A stretch of DNA of 64,000 nucleotides from Mactra quadrangularis. Lineage: Eukaryota; Mollusca; Bivalvia; Venerida; Mactridae. Each line of letters starts with the position of its first letter. Within the stretch, counting starts at the first letter, position 1. The position numbers and the translations under genes are program-made. A model generated the notes under the pieces. That model ran no database searches and was not told the origin of the DNA. It saw only the letters and a list, made by a program, of their open reading frames with translations. The stretch lies in the NCBI GenBank assembly GCA_025267735.1, contig CM046309.1, positions 60,432,755 through 60,496,754 of the forward strand, written 5' to 3'. Positions 34,516 to 47,062 of the stretch are shown in pieces.

Positions 34516-35347
34516 TTAGTTTTTTTTTTCACAGGTAAATATTGACATTCGGACTATCCTTTAAGTAAAATTTTGTCAAAACTTTTAAAGGGCACTGTAG
34601 TTTATTGAAATCATAACGAAATTGTTTTGGTGTCAATTATCAAGGATTTTCTTGTCAATTACATTCAATTAACTATTATTGAAAATTGAGTTATTTTGGT
34701 ATACATGTAATTACAGAGTTTATCTAAATAACTTTAATTTAATACTTTGGCAAAAGTAATCACGTCTTCCTACTCAAAACGAACGTCTCTATTTAAAAAT
34801 ATTATTTTGATTATAATTATAATTGTATAGTACATTTTTATTTGTAAATACACACGTCAATGAAATTTCTACTCGATTAAATTTAAAATCAAATTAACTG
34901 TCAAAAGAATCGATCAAACTGCACTGAGTCCACCAAATCAAACCACACGGAAGAATAATGCACAAGCTAGCTATTGTTATAATTTTTTCTTTATTTGTAC
35001 AAGGATAGCACATGCTATATTATCATAATAATGAATGTTACAGGTCCGTAGATATAGGGGGCTAAGGGTCTACGCTACACCCTTCTCAATAATTTTGAAA
35101 GTATTGTGAATTATACTAAACAAAATTCGAAATTCACTGCCCCCGTCCGGACAAATTTGCCCTCTCAAAGAAAATGTATCCCTTGCAACCTGAAAATGCT
35201 ATATATTGTCCTATAAATATGTTGAATCATTGTTCGTTTTTATTTTATCTTGACAACACGTTTCGTAATAATGTACTATGTAACTCAGGAAAAGCATGTT
35301 CCAAGCTTGGATCGAACCCATGAACTCTCTAATCATACACCTAACTA

Positions 35348-35554
35348 AAGTTCTAACCTTATAAAATTTTGCAGAGGTGATTTTTGTGTCATTTTCTACC
35401 GATTTGTGGAAAGAAAAATAATTTGATACGGTCCGATGCGCTCAAGCGGGACACAGGGTGTGGCACAAAAATCACCTCTGCAAAATTTAATAAGGATCCA
35501 TTGGCCCGTTACAAAATAATCGAAATTTGAAAAGTGATCGGTTAGAACTTTAAT
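35348..35554. mobile_element. ~205-bp TIR element
   Basis: aaagttctaaccttataaaa ... and its complement ending ggttagaacttt; inner arms gcagaggtgatttttgtg / cacaaaaatcacctctgc are perfect. Confidence 0.65.
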
Positions 35555-35689
35555 TTAAAGTGTATTTGGACATTCGTCCACGTCGCCATGAAAGCTTACT
35601 TGAAGGCAATGGAGTTCATTGTACAATACATGTATATACAAAGACAATGGAAACCGGCCCCATAATTACAAAGAATACAAGTTCAGTTC

Positions 35690-35979
35690 ATAGGTGGATC
35701 CAGCAGGGCAGGGGTGGTCATGGGGTCCGGACCCCCTCCCTCTAAAATATACAAAATGTACCGGTTCCTGAGAGTATTTTTCTTGACAGTAAGCCATTTT
35801 TAAATAAAATGAAGCAATTTTTCTCCGTGTTTAACATAGATTTAATGGTTATGTAGTTTTTATTATCAAAATGTTGTGTTATTCTGCTAACATTGTATAA
35901 TATGGTTGTGGTTCGAAAGTTTGGACCCCCCCAGATAAAGTTTGGACCCCCCCCTGAAAAAAAATCCTGGATCTGCCCG
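35690..35979. mobile_element. ~290-bp MITE, same family, copy 2
   Basis: cataggtggatccagcagg ... gtccggaccccctccc ... aaatcctggatctgccc. Confidence 0.65.
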
Positions 35980-36397
35980 TGCAGTTTTATATCTCTGATA
36001 AATTTACACTCAAAAATCGTATTTGAAGTTGGCCAAACGAAATTACCAATTCTAAAAAGTATCATTTTGATTTAAAAAATGACCAAACTCTTGATTTTTT
36101 ATAAAATACGAAGTATGGGTCAATAAACGATCAATTTCTTATTTTACAAGTATACAGGTATGTTCAATTATAAAGAAAACATATTTAATGTTTATTTAGT
36201 TAAAACAAAATAACAATGCACCATATATTTTTACATTCAATTTGTATTCACTTAATTTTTCTTGTAAAATATTCCACGTCCTTATTTGAAGACATTGGAC
36301 TTCTTTTCCACTTTATTTGCTATAAGCATACAATGTACATGGGGTAAAAAATTTTGTCATGGTGGGTAGGGTCATTTTAGACTTATATATTGACCCT

Positions 36398-36552
36398 GGC
36401 GATTTTCCTGCAAAAAATGTATATGGGGAAGTTGTCAGTCTTTGGGAAGGGTATGTAAGTACTGGTTATAGACAAAGGTCCGGAAAAGCTAGGTTAGGTG
36501 ATCTGGTCGTCGTTAACTGACCGTGTTGACACGGCGTTATACCCAATAAAAA
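36398..36552 (+). mobile_element. SINE family 1, 3' fragment
   Basis: ggcgattttcctgcaaaa ... gaaaagctaggttaggtga ... gtgttgacacggcgttat. Confidence 0.7.
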
Positions 36553-37227
36553 TACTTGTATCTAAAAGTTGAGAAATTGACTCATAGACACGCGCAGCTC
36601 GTGAATCTCGAGCCAGTTCGCTTCACGTAACTGCAGTATGTGTCATTGCCTGGTGGAAATTATTCTCGTGCCAAGAGACTATCGAGATTCTCGATCTTGA
36701 CTCGCTCTGTGCACGAGAATGGGTGTAAGTTTATAATTTAATAATTACAACCTAAACGAAATAATACAATTTGATTGGTCAAAAGTGAATACGTGACTTG
36801 AAAAAATGTGTTTTCATTTCCGTATAAACGCAGTTGCCAACAAGAATTCATTAATATTCATGACTTTAAATTACGCCATGCCGGTACTAATTTTATGAAT
36901 GAAAAATCTATTTTAGCGCTGTCACACGCAAAACAAAAGCTATGCATGTCAATAAAAGAAGTAAATCATCGAACACATGAAAAATGGTCCGATATTATTA
37001 TCATATTGAAAATAAAATAAGAAATAAATGTTAACCGAAATAAACATTTCACTTGCTCTTTGTTATCTTTAATTTTAATCAATTATTGAAATATATTCAA
37101 GTAACTAAATTATGCAAGAATGATTATCAATGTTTAGAGTTAAAACTACACATGTATTTAGATTAAATTATATTAAGGTCGTATAGCCATGATCAATTAT
37201 TGTACATTTGTCTTGAAATACATTCAC

Positions 37228-37345
37228 CCGGGTCGATAGTGCAGATGGTAGCGCGCCGGGATTTTGAATCTCGTGTCCCGAAGGGGTACGGGTTCGAATC
37301 CCACCCGGGGAAGTTATACCCTTCCATGAAAATTTGACAATAATG
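37228..37345 (+). mobile_element. SINE family 1, 5' fragment (tRNA-like head)
   Basis: cccgggtcgatagtgcagat, gggttcgaatcccacccgg, then the body stops after gacaataatgt. Confidence 0.75.
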
Positions 37346-37383
37346 TTCTAGACAAAAATTCTATACATATCGATTAATTTTAT

Positions 37384-37512
37384 TTAATGGTCAGTCGCGA
37401 ATACATTAACCGCACTGGTTTAAATACTTACCTCAGTTTTATTCAGTATTAACTATTGATAATCGAGTAATTAAATCAGCGGGCTTGATGAATGCCCCAC
37501 TGACAATTTACC
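37384..37512. mobile_element. TIR element, ttattcaactgtcagt family
   Basis: ggtcagtcgcgaatacatta ... aaatcagcgggcttgatgaa; diverged copy directly before the 323-bp element. Confidence 0.6.
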
Positions 37513-37519
37513 AATAGTA

Positions 37520-37842
37520 CAGTAGCCTGTTCAATTACACTGAACGTTACAGAACGTTCCGTAACGATACATTCGGAACTCATCGGCCATTTGCTGCGAA
37601 TAATCTCGGAAATATTTAGACGCTATTTTGAAACTACCGGTGTTAAAGTAAACAAATATATGATCGTTTAGGCATTGAGTGATGTTTCGTTTTTAGTCCG
37701 TAAATTTTGAAACATCACTCATTGCCTTAACGATCGCATATTTGTGTATTAGATTAGATTATTGGCAGCGAATGGCCGAGGAGTTCCGAATGTATCGTTA
37801 CGGAACGTTCTGTAACGTTTAGTGTAATTGAACAGGCTACTG
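37520..37842. mobile_element. 323-bp foldback MITE, copy 2
   Basis: Starts cagtagcctgttcaattaca and ends in its complement. Same internal layout as copy 1 with scattered substitutions. Confidence 0.85.
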
Positions 37843-37929
37843 GTTAAAATTTGGGTATAGGGGGTCTAACCTTCTCTAATGATGGTGAATAAGTCGATAG
37901 AGTGCTGTTTAAAAATGACTGAATTTGAC

Positions 37930-38440
37930 AATGTTCAGTTCACCTAAACCAATATTCATCTTGACTATGTACAGTTTACCTTAAACCAATTTTCATATTG
38001 ACTATGTTTAGTTCACCTTAAACCAATATTCATCTTGACTATGTACAGTTTACCTTAAACCAATTTTCATATTGACTATGTTTAGTTCACCTTAAACCAA
38101 TATTCATCTTGACTATGTACAGTTTACCTTAAACCAATTTTCACATTGACTATGTTTAGTTCACCTTAAACCAATATTCATCTTGACTATGTACAGTTTA
38201 CCTTAAACCAATGTTCACATTGACTATGTACAGTTTACCTTAAACCAATGTTCACATTGACTATGTACAGTTTACCTTAAACCAATGTTCACATTGACTA
38301 TGTACAGTTTACCTTAAACCAATGTTCACATTGACTATGTACAGTTCACTTTAAATCAATATTCACATTGACTATGTACAGTTCACTTTAAATCAATATT
38401 CACATTGACTATGTACAGTTTACCTTAAACAAATGTTCAA
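37930..38440 (+). repeat. 37-bp minisatellite with a 74-bp higher-order start
   Basis: ttgactatgtacagtttacc then ttaaaccaatgttcaca. From 37958 to about 38190 two variants (tacagtttacc / tttagttcacc) alternate; afterwards one variant repeats. Confidence 0.9.
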
Positions 38441-39025
38441 TCTGTCATGAATGCATGCATCATTTCAATACCCTGTCTTTAAGATTGCACAGAAAATACA
38501 CAAATATGAAATTCAATGAAATCTTGTCAATACAATGAAACTTTGGATTCGTTTTTCCTACTCGTAGCATGTGAGAATTATTCCTAAAGCCATTTTTGCT
38601 TTTGTTTTCAACACTTTCTTTCAAATAATCCATGAGCAACAGAGTAAAATGTTTGAAAGTCATTGTCAATAGTTAAAAGAAATCTTCAATAACCCTGTCA
38701 GCTTTCATCGAGTATTACATATCTAGTATACAGTAAAACCCCTATACAATGGACGGAGATAGGACTGTGCTTTATTCATTGTAAAAGAGAAGTGACTTTT
38801 ATCGAGGGGGGCATTTTACTTTGTATAGAGTTTTGGTTTATTTGCTGAGTTTCCGCTTATTTAGCAGTTTATTAAAGGTCTATTTCAATCTGATTTTAAA
38901 CATCATCCCCTTCGCTTTGTTGTTCAGAGATGGCCTTAGTTAAAATGGGATTGCTAGTTGCGCGTGGCTGTTCAGCGCTTTTGAACATAATTCAATATGA
39001 AAAGAGCGCTATGCAAATGTATATA

Positions 39026-39027
<2 letters not shown>

Positions 39028-39070
<43 letters not shown>

Positions 39071-39080
39071 TATAATAATT
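39028..39080 (+). repeat. (AAT)n microsatellite
   Basis: About 15 units of ataataat, following the atgcaaatgtatataaat sequence. Confidence 0.9.
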
Positions 39081-40801
39081 AAGATGGTTTGCCATTGCCA
39101 TTGGTGGGTGGCTTTAGATGACAAGTGACTTTTTATTGAGATATGGCTGATCCAAGCACTATTGATGGAGCAGTGTTGAGAGAGCTTACTGTTTAGCCGG
39201 GTGATTGCGACCGAGAGATGCCTGTTTTAAAAAGATACTAATTCCCAGATGTGGTCGAGATTTTTTTCAAAATACCATTCAGCGTCTGTAATTGTGTCAA
39301 AATATTAAATTAATTCTTAATGTTATAGGACAAACTGACCTATGCAAGAAATATACAATGGAAGTCACAAAAAAGCACTAAAATTGTCTATACCGTTACA
39401 TACAGGGTAGATTTTACTACATGAAACACCATCATTTGTAGTTGTATGTCAATTTGCGCTAAAATTGTCATTATCAAATCACTAATTTCCTGCCTAAAAA
39501 CATGTTTCCAAACAATTTTGATAGATTCAGAAAAAGTGATGTTTAAGTTGAAATCTGAGAACGATCGGTACCTTCAAGTCCTTATGGATAAAATTTATGT
39601 TCTGTTCTGTTCTGTTCTGTTCCTGTTACTCAGAGATGGTTGTTATAGGAGGTATAACTGTATTGATATGTAAAGTGAGCACGATCAATGGATAGCTTAT
39701 TTCAGTGTCATTTTTATTTTTCTGTTTATAAAAGACCCTCATAGAAATAATTGTATTATACGGAGACATTTAAATTAGTAATAACATAAAATAGTCTTCT
39801 ATTTGCCATTAAAATTGGTAGAATAAATTTCTCTTGGTAAAGAAACTACCTGCGAAATTTAATATAAACAGAACCGAATTATAAACATGAGGTTAACAAA
39901 AGTGAGTGGATTTTAGGTTTAATTGAAGATAGGGAAAATATACATACATAGAAATTATTGAATATTTAGCATTTAGTATCAAAGTGGGGGTTGAAATAAC
40001 GATCTACTTGTATATAGATATAAAAAATATTTTAACAGAAGATTAAAGGAATTGATATGATATGGGAAAGTGATATGTTTCGCAGAGAGGGCGGTGTTAT
40101 CTAAGACGGAATCGTATAGATCGAATAAGGTGAAAGAAAGTGAGCGCTGTATAGGTGACTCGTTGATCGCGGACTGGTTGGTGACAAAAAAGTGAAGACG
40201 CTCCGCGTTGTTATCTATTAATGATATAAACAAGATTTATTTTTGGTGTAAAGATAATAATTTACAGAAAATTAGAAATTTCTAGCACTTGATGTCACTA
40301 ATAAAACACTTTATATGAAGATTGGAATAAATAAATATACGGGAAATGTTTTGTGATTTTGTTAAGATTTGTAGATAACGATTTGATATTGGGAACGATT
40401 TAGAAATAAGTAAATATTTGTTGAACATATAATAAGTGAAAATAAAAGTAAAACACAACATTTGGTAACGGAAGATTTATACTTTAAAGAAGATAGGGTT
40501 TGATCTATCTGTGACTCGCTACTAGGTACTGTAAATTGTCAGTCAGTTTTTGTTAGCTCTTAATGACGATAATGATCTGATCTTTTCAACAAAAATGTAA
40601 ATTGGGATAAAATCATCTGACAATTATTAGCAGGCTGTTGTTGAAATATCGGAAGTAAAAGAACCATAGGAAATAGTGTGTGATCGTCTATATCCGGAGA
40701 AGTCGGAAAACTGAGTGAACGTCTCTTGCCGAAAAAGTCAGTAGACGTCTATAGCTGGAGATCGTCTTTAAGCTGTTTGACTATAAACAACAGACTACCA
40801 A

Positions 40802-40895
40802 ATGTCGGCTGTTGTAGCTGGACAATCACCGAGACAAGATTTAAAATCTTTGTTGGGACGTAAAGAGGGACAACGAAAACTGCCAAGACCTATAG
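40802..40895 (+). CDS. Exon 1 of the uncharacterised gene
   Basis: A 94-nt coding part from the ATG to donor atag|gtaatt, rich in Arg/Lys (LLGRKEGQRKLPRP). The GT donor and phase 1 match the acceptor at 44939. The start context is accaaATGt. Confidence 0.75.
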
Positions 40896-43800
40896 GTAAT
40901 TTTAGAAAATAACATTTAATTCTTTCATAGTTTATTGTTGAATTTAAATAGTTAAATCGTTCGCTGATATTGTTTTTTTTTCCATATATTATATATGTTA
41001 ATAAAATTACCCCTCATTGTCTTTTATTGTGTCAAGAAAATGATTTTTTTTGCTATTTTAAGACAAACTGACATCTTTAGTGAAAGAAATGTGAAATAAA
41101 AGTTCCAAAGAAAAAGCAATGAAATTTTTTCTGTTCTGTTACTAATTGGATACATGTTTTTTATACATAAAACACCATCTTTTGCAGTTGTTTGTCAACT
41201 TGCACTAAAATTGTCATTATCAGAACACCGTTTATAATGCTTCCAAAATGCTTCTTTATTTATTTTGTTGAGTTTAACGCCGTAGCAACACATTGCATAG
41301 GTTATATAACGGCACCCAGCGCACCTAACCTAGCTTTCCTGGACCCTTGTCTATAACCAGTACTCATCTACCCTTCTACAAGGCCGGAAGCCTCTTTATA
41401 TACCTTATTAAATTACCGACCCGGGTTGCTTCTTTATATTAATGAGTTTTAGTGTGGGATCTAGAGATGTTAAGTCTATTTAAGTTGAAATCTGTGAACT
41501 AGTAACTTCAACAACGGTGTGGGGTTTGGTGCGTAGCAATTAATCACAAAATTGAAATAGATATAAGAAATTGATATATAGATATTTTGAAAGTAAAGAT
41601 AACACACGTTTTATCAATTATAGAGACACGAAATAGGCTATCAGTTTATCATAACATGATTTTTCTGTTTTAAATCTTCAATGTCCATGAGTTTCAATTT
41701 TTAAAAGTTAAAAAATAGGAGTTAAAAATATGAATGTGAATTGTATGGTATAATTGTCCGAAATTTAGGAGTTAACTGTATAAATGGAAGGAATTCAGAA
41801 TAAAAAGTCAGGAAGTAAAGATAAAAGTATGTAGATATACTTTATAAGTGATTTATTTGATTTCGAGCATTGTTTTATTTATTTATAAGTGTTTGATTAC
41901 AATGAATAGAGTTGAATATGTACGATTTGGTTATTTTATCTTATTTAAGTTACCGTAAAATACATGTAATACAATCTTGAGATGTACAGTAAAGTTACAA
42001 TATAAGAACTTATCAAATTCGATTGTCTTAATAGCTGGATGGTCTAAACATTGGTCTCTTTATCTTTTCATATTAAGCATTTAGGACTTAAACATCTTTA
42101 AAAAGCATGATTTCCCATACTTTCCTAAATGTTAAGGGTTTTTCACCGTGGTCCCGCGAGGGCTCCATATGGATACCAAGAATTACAAACGCCAAAATTG
42201 ACCGAAGAAGCTATTTAGCTTAATTCAGTGTAAATTTTGGCCATATAACTATATGAACTTTATGAATTATGTGTTTCTTATTAAATAATTAGCGGTGTTG
42301 ATCGCACTAATCATTGCTCAATCGGGCTTAGGACCGGCTGCGACTGTGTGCATGATTTTTGAAAAAACCCATGGTGATCCTAATAGCGACATTTTACTGT
42401 AGTAAGAATCTATAATAGAGATTTGTCTAACATCTTACATGTATAAATTGCTACATGAATACTAATAATTGAAAAGAGGAATAAATTTGCTTATCCAAGC
42501 AATGTAAATACTTATGTCATGTATATTTTGACCATTATGTTTTTATTTTATGCGTCAATTATTATAATAATTTATAATAATGCATAATAATGCATGATAA
42601 ATGACAAAATCATACAATTCGGTTTTTGTCAAGTTCATTATTCCATGTACCATCAAATCAAGCTGCGTCAAAGGGCGGTAAGGTTGACAAGCTGGTTAGA
42701 TTCCAGTAGTTGTGGATATAAAGACTTATAATTGCCATCAATGGGAAAGTTACTGACGTCTAAAGTTTGCTACATCAGCTATGGTCCGTATTTTTACCGG
42801 TAGTATAACTAACTTTTCACGGAAGTTTATGTATACAGTTTATATTAGTATTATTTATTTACACATAGTCGACATCTGGGACAGTAACGTTCAAATTTCG
42901 GTCAACTAGAGATCAATGGTCACCCGTTCAAAAAGGTTTGGTCACCATGGGCGATTGGTCTGGCGTTAATTTGGGACACCCTCGTCCTCATTCATAGCGC
43001 CCCGGACATTCGATTATTCATTCATGAAAGGTCGAGGTGTTCCGAATGCCTCGTCCTTAGAAAAAATGATCATTTTCTTGCAGCACGATCTATGAGTTGT
43101 AATTGGAAAATATGTCCCTCTATCACTTTGCTATAACATTAATATGCGCTCAGCAATTTTCATCATTTGACCAGGAGGGAAACTTTCAAAACTTTATTTT
43201 TGGAAGCTCGAGTTCACAAGCATAAAATTGTATGAATAATTTTATGGTATCTAAAGCTGCAGTCCCATAAACATAAAATTAGCCGTGAGGGCACCGTACG
43301 AGCGCCGTGTGATCAAACTCCGCAAGGACCCGTACGAACTCTTGCGTACCCGTACGGACTGTTACTTTATTACCAGGGTCCGTGAGATGAGCCCAGGATA
43401 CACGTATCAGTTTCAGAGTCAAATCGTGAGCAAAAAGGGAGCGAGTATGCATTAAATATGCATATCTTCCAGCTACGGCTCTGTACGTGTGTGTTGTTTC
43501 GTGCCATGTGCGTACCGTTACCTTGAAACGCAAGGCTTCCTACGGCCTACGACTGTCTGCACGTACGGGTCCGTAACAAGCAACGATTTTATGGGACTGA
43601 GGCATAACCGCAGTCAATGAAATAGCTCTTGTCATTAACAAGTTTTAATTATCTTTTTATATGTTTATTTAAACTTATTTCTTATATTTATTTGAAGTGA
43701 ATATTAAATATTAACTATTGTAATGTATATGTTATCCATTAACTGGATAATATCGATCATTATCATGAATATTTTATTCTTCTAGTTGAACTCAAATAAA

Positions 43801-45912
43801 ACAGTATTGTTAAACACACTTATTGACTACAATGAAACCCTTATGTTACGACCGTCTTTCAATTACTAGTACAGCCGTCTTTCAACAGTTACCTCTAATT
43901 CACTTTTTCCTGCAATTTCCTAAATATACTTACACCCCTTACGAAGATCGCTTATTATCTTAAGTAAAGTTCCACAATAAAAATCATTTTGATTATAATT
44001 GCAAAATCATTTGATTTGACGATTTTTAAGTAAAGAAAAGCTCTATTTGAGAAGAAAAGGGTTCCTATATTAAGCTTATTTCGTTAATAAGGCCATCGAC
44101 TTTGACAGTTCTTATAGACGAACTTGTCTGAAGTTAAACGCCTTACAACTGGTCAGCTCTTGTATACAGTTTGCACAAATTGACATGCGATTGATTTATA
44201 CACTACACATAATTAACTAAACTGCTTTTAACTGACTTAATTTATGCAAATTATATTGTAATGATATATTTTTGTCTCAGATCAAAGTTTACCGGATAAA
44301 ACAGCTAATTATTTAAGGTATTGTTGCTGGATGTTGTTATATAAGGTTTTACTGTATTAACAAATTCAGACTAAAATTCATGGTAGTTTCTATGGACGTC
44401 AATGAATACACACTGTTTTGTATAAGACAACAAGTCACAGCAGTACCTTGTATGTAGGTTCCTAGTATTGTGGGACAAAGTAGACATTTCTAGACATTTC
44501 CAGACGGTAAACTGGGTCTCTAAGAAGCTCATGCTGTTTTGTCTCTGACGCCAAGAAGTTTCAAATTGTAAGACTGGGCGGCGCAGTTACCTTCGACTTG
44601 TTGCATTTCCAGGGTAGAGTATAAAAAAAAATGTATCTTACGAAACGTAAACAAACGGGCGCCATTTTGAAACAATCAGTTATTACCACAATTTTCTGTT
44701 TTATTCGACCACGAATGAAAAAAAAATGAAATTTACTGTAACAAGCTACTAATGTATATACATTACCGATCCATTTTGAATTCCAACTTGTAAGGTCTAT
44801 ACCCAACACATTAAAACAGAACCGAGCAATCAGTCAAATGCAACCCAACTTTGTCGAGCTAGTAACGTGTGCTAGTTCCACTGATCAATATAATCCTTAA
44901 CTTTAACTAATAGCTGTTGTTTTTGTGTTTAATTTTAGTGTTTTGGAGTTTAAATGAGAAGTCAGCTTACAGAAGAAATCGTGTAGTTCAGACAAGAATG
45001 GGAATGATTATAGATGACATCGCTACACAGCGAGAAACTTCGAGAAAGACCATACGTTATGAAGCTCATAAATTTAGACAGAAAAATAACAAGTATTACA
45101 CACACCCTCTGGGACTGACTGGCGAAACTACAAAGAAAGGAATGAATTATAACATTGCACCTCCAAATTGGAAACCACCCAATGAAAAAAAGACGTCGTC
45201 TGCAAGAACTGCGCGCGCAACATCCGGAAGTGAGGACGAATATGACGAAGAGGATGATTACGATGATAATGACGTCAGCGGTGACTCACCACGAAAGAAA
45301 GGACTCATTACGCGTGCAAAGAAGCCTGCTGTATCGTTTTCAGTATTTAAAGAGGTTAAACAAATCGAGAATGACATTAGAGTTGATGATATAGATGAAA
45401 TTGATCTAGATAATTATATTGTTACTGATGAAACTGTCACGGAGATTAATCCTAAACATAGAGCTTTGTCGGCTCCTATTCCCTATACTCGGATTGGTCC
45501 GGAACTTCCCGGACAAAAACGACAACAAAGTGCTTTCCCTTCTTTAAGACTGGGTGACAGTGAAGACAATAAAGGGGACAATAAATATAGATCATACGGG
45601 TCTACGCCTGACAGTGAACAGAATAGAAAAACTGTAAAATTACAAAGTAGATCAGAAAATTATTTTGACCGCTCGAAAGCGGCCTATCAGCTTAGACAAG
45701 AATTAAAGAGACGGGCAAAGTTACGTAAACAAGGAGTTAAGACAACTATATTTACCTTACAAGATGCCTTGAATTTAGAAAAAGAAAAGTTTTTAAAAAG
45801 TAATGATAAGGTTGAAGACTATATTAAAAGAATTGAAGAGATTAAACGTAATGAAAGTACTGTTATAAATAAATGGACAAGAAATGAGTTTGAATCAGGA
45901 TTGAATATATGA
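40802..45912 (+). CDS. Uncharacterised two-exon gene, 355-residue charged protein
   Basis: I do not recognise this family. Exon 1, 40802-40895, reads MSAVVAGQSPRQDLKSLLG and ends phase 1 at g|gtaatt. Exon 2, 44939-45912, completes Val and runs 324 codons to TGA. The ATG is supported by an in-frame TAA at 40784-40786. The N-terminal third is basic (SAYRRNRVVQTRMGM, about residues 40-54). A low-complexity acidic stretch follows around residue 135 (GSEDEYDEEDDYDD). The middle has short serine/proline-rich segments, and the C-terminal ~80 residues are Lys/Glu-rich and probably helical or coiled coil (RQELKRRAKLRKQG, VEDYIKRIEEIKRNES). There is no signal peptide or membrane span. The mix of acidic and basic blocks suggests an intracellular, perhaps nuclear or cytoskeletal, scaffold; this is inference only. 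Exons skipped by eye in the 4-kb intron cannot be excluded. Confidence 0.8.
41269..41425 (-). mobile_element. SINE family 1, fragment lacking most of the head
   Basis: gagtttaacgccgtagcaac ... ctacccttctacaaggccgg ... gacccgggttg; the middle of the head is deleted. Confidence 0.7.
43260..43599. mobile_element. 340-bp GC-rich TIR element
   Basis: cagtcccataaa / tttatgggactg ends; the interior is rich in cgtacgggtccgta-type palindromes. A chance 84-codon - strand ORF lies inside and is not called. Confidence 0.65.
44939..45912 (+). CDS. Exon 2 of the uncharacterised gene (single long terminal coding exon)
   Basis: The acceptor is tgtttaattttag. The 974-nt exon holds most of the protein, and its open frame is by far the longest in the window. 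It ends ESGLNI-TGA. AATAAA at 46217-46222 lies within a dispersed repeat, so the poly(A) site is uncertain. Confidence 0.85.
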
Positions 45913-46917
45913 AGCACGTGACCTGTCATGTGAAGATTTAAAGGGAATCCTTACATAAAAGGAAAATGGGAAATCTTAAGCCTCTCTACGGATTTGTCAA
46001 AGAAGTTCCGATTAAGTATCATTATTATTAAAATGCAATTTTGAAAAGTAAAATGTAAACGCAATTCTACGGTATTCACAGCTACAGTAATGTTCCACTA
46101 ATAGAACCATCAAATCGATGGTCTTAATAGTGAAATGGTCTTTATATAGAGATATGTTAGCTTAAAGTAAGCAGTTAAAACTTAATAATCACCAAAACTC
46201 GCATGACTGTGCACTAAATAAAGTGGTCTTTACAGCGGAATGCTCTTAATATATGGATTATTAAGCATACTTAAAAACGCCAACGTTGCATGACTTTGCA
46301 ATAACCAGTAAGGTCTTTTTAGCGGAACTAATACCGTACATGTGCTTGGAATTGGCGAGAATGCGTATTACAATTCCACATTTAAGAATATTTTCTGTTC
46401 ATGATAGTTTTAGTCCTTCTATTAAGTACCATGACTCTCGCTTTATAAAATAACTCACCGTTTGTTTATTAAAAGAATACCATTATTCAAATCTTTTGTT
46501 TTTAAAAACATGTCAATTATGTGTTAAATATCACAGGTGTTTGTCACCTTGTGGTAGATGTCAGTTTTGTATTCAGTGAAGGTTTGAAGAAAGTAAACCA
46601 TCAAGGCGATTTATAAATTGATAAAATAAATAGTTACTTTAAAAACGTGTGTCATATCATTGATTTGTCTGGGTGTATCGTTAGGTAAAAGTCTACAATG
46701 TAAGGCTAGGATACGTGGGAATGGTTGTAGAATGTTCGTACATTTATTTCCAAGTTGACATTGTACTCATGAAATAATAATAATGAAATTGTTTGACGGC
46801 AGTTTCTTTGGCAACCGTCCTGCTGTTAAGGGGAACTTGAAATCACCACATAGCTTATTGCGAGTACCAGCTTTTGATTCTTTTTGTAGTACGTACTGTA
46901 TTTTTGTATTTCTTTTA

Positions 46918-47062
46918 ACCAACTGACAGTGCCGCATACATTTACCTCGCTGATTTAAATACTCGATATTTGATCGATAATCTTCGTACAAAAATACGGA
47001 AATCTATGTTTTAACGATCATGAGTACAGATCAAAGGACTGTTGTGAGTATTCATAATTGAG
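46918..47062. mobile_element. Decayed TIR element, ttattcaactgtcagt family
   Basis: aaccaactgacagtgccgca ... tcgctgatttaaatactcg and a degraded right arm gtgagtattcataattgag. Confidence 0.45.

Larger units (their letters stand above)
28650..40801. other. 12-kb intergenic region
   Basis: CPT1 3' UTR at the left end, then minisatellites, SINEs and MITEs as listed. Open frames up to ~107 codons either overlap repeats or lack splice or family support. The last ~800 bp should contain the promoter and 5' UTR of the uncharacterised gene; no TATA element stands out. Confidence 0.55.
40896..44938 (+). other. Single 4-kb intron of the uncharacterised gene
   Basis: Contains the SINE fragment at 41269 and the GC-rich element at 43260; otherwise AT-rich. 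No extra exon is evident. Confidence 0.55.

Noticed and set aside
35742..36075. Open frames of 60 and 107 codons on opposite strands
   Set aside because: Both run through the gatccagga MITE at 35690-35979 and its flank.
36808..37020. 70-codon + strand open frame in the intergenic region
   Set aside because: No family match, no splice context, AT-rich surroundings; too short to support.
43279..43533. 84-codon - strand open frame
   Set aside because: Lies wholly inside the GC-rich TIR element; stop-poor because of composition.
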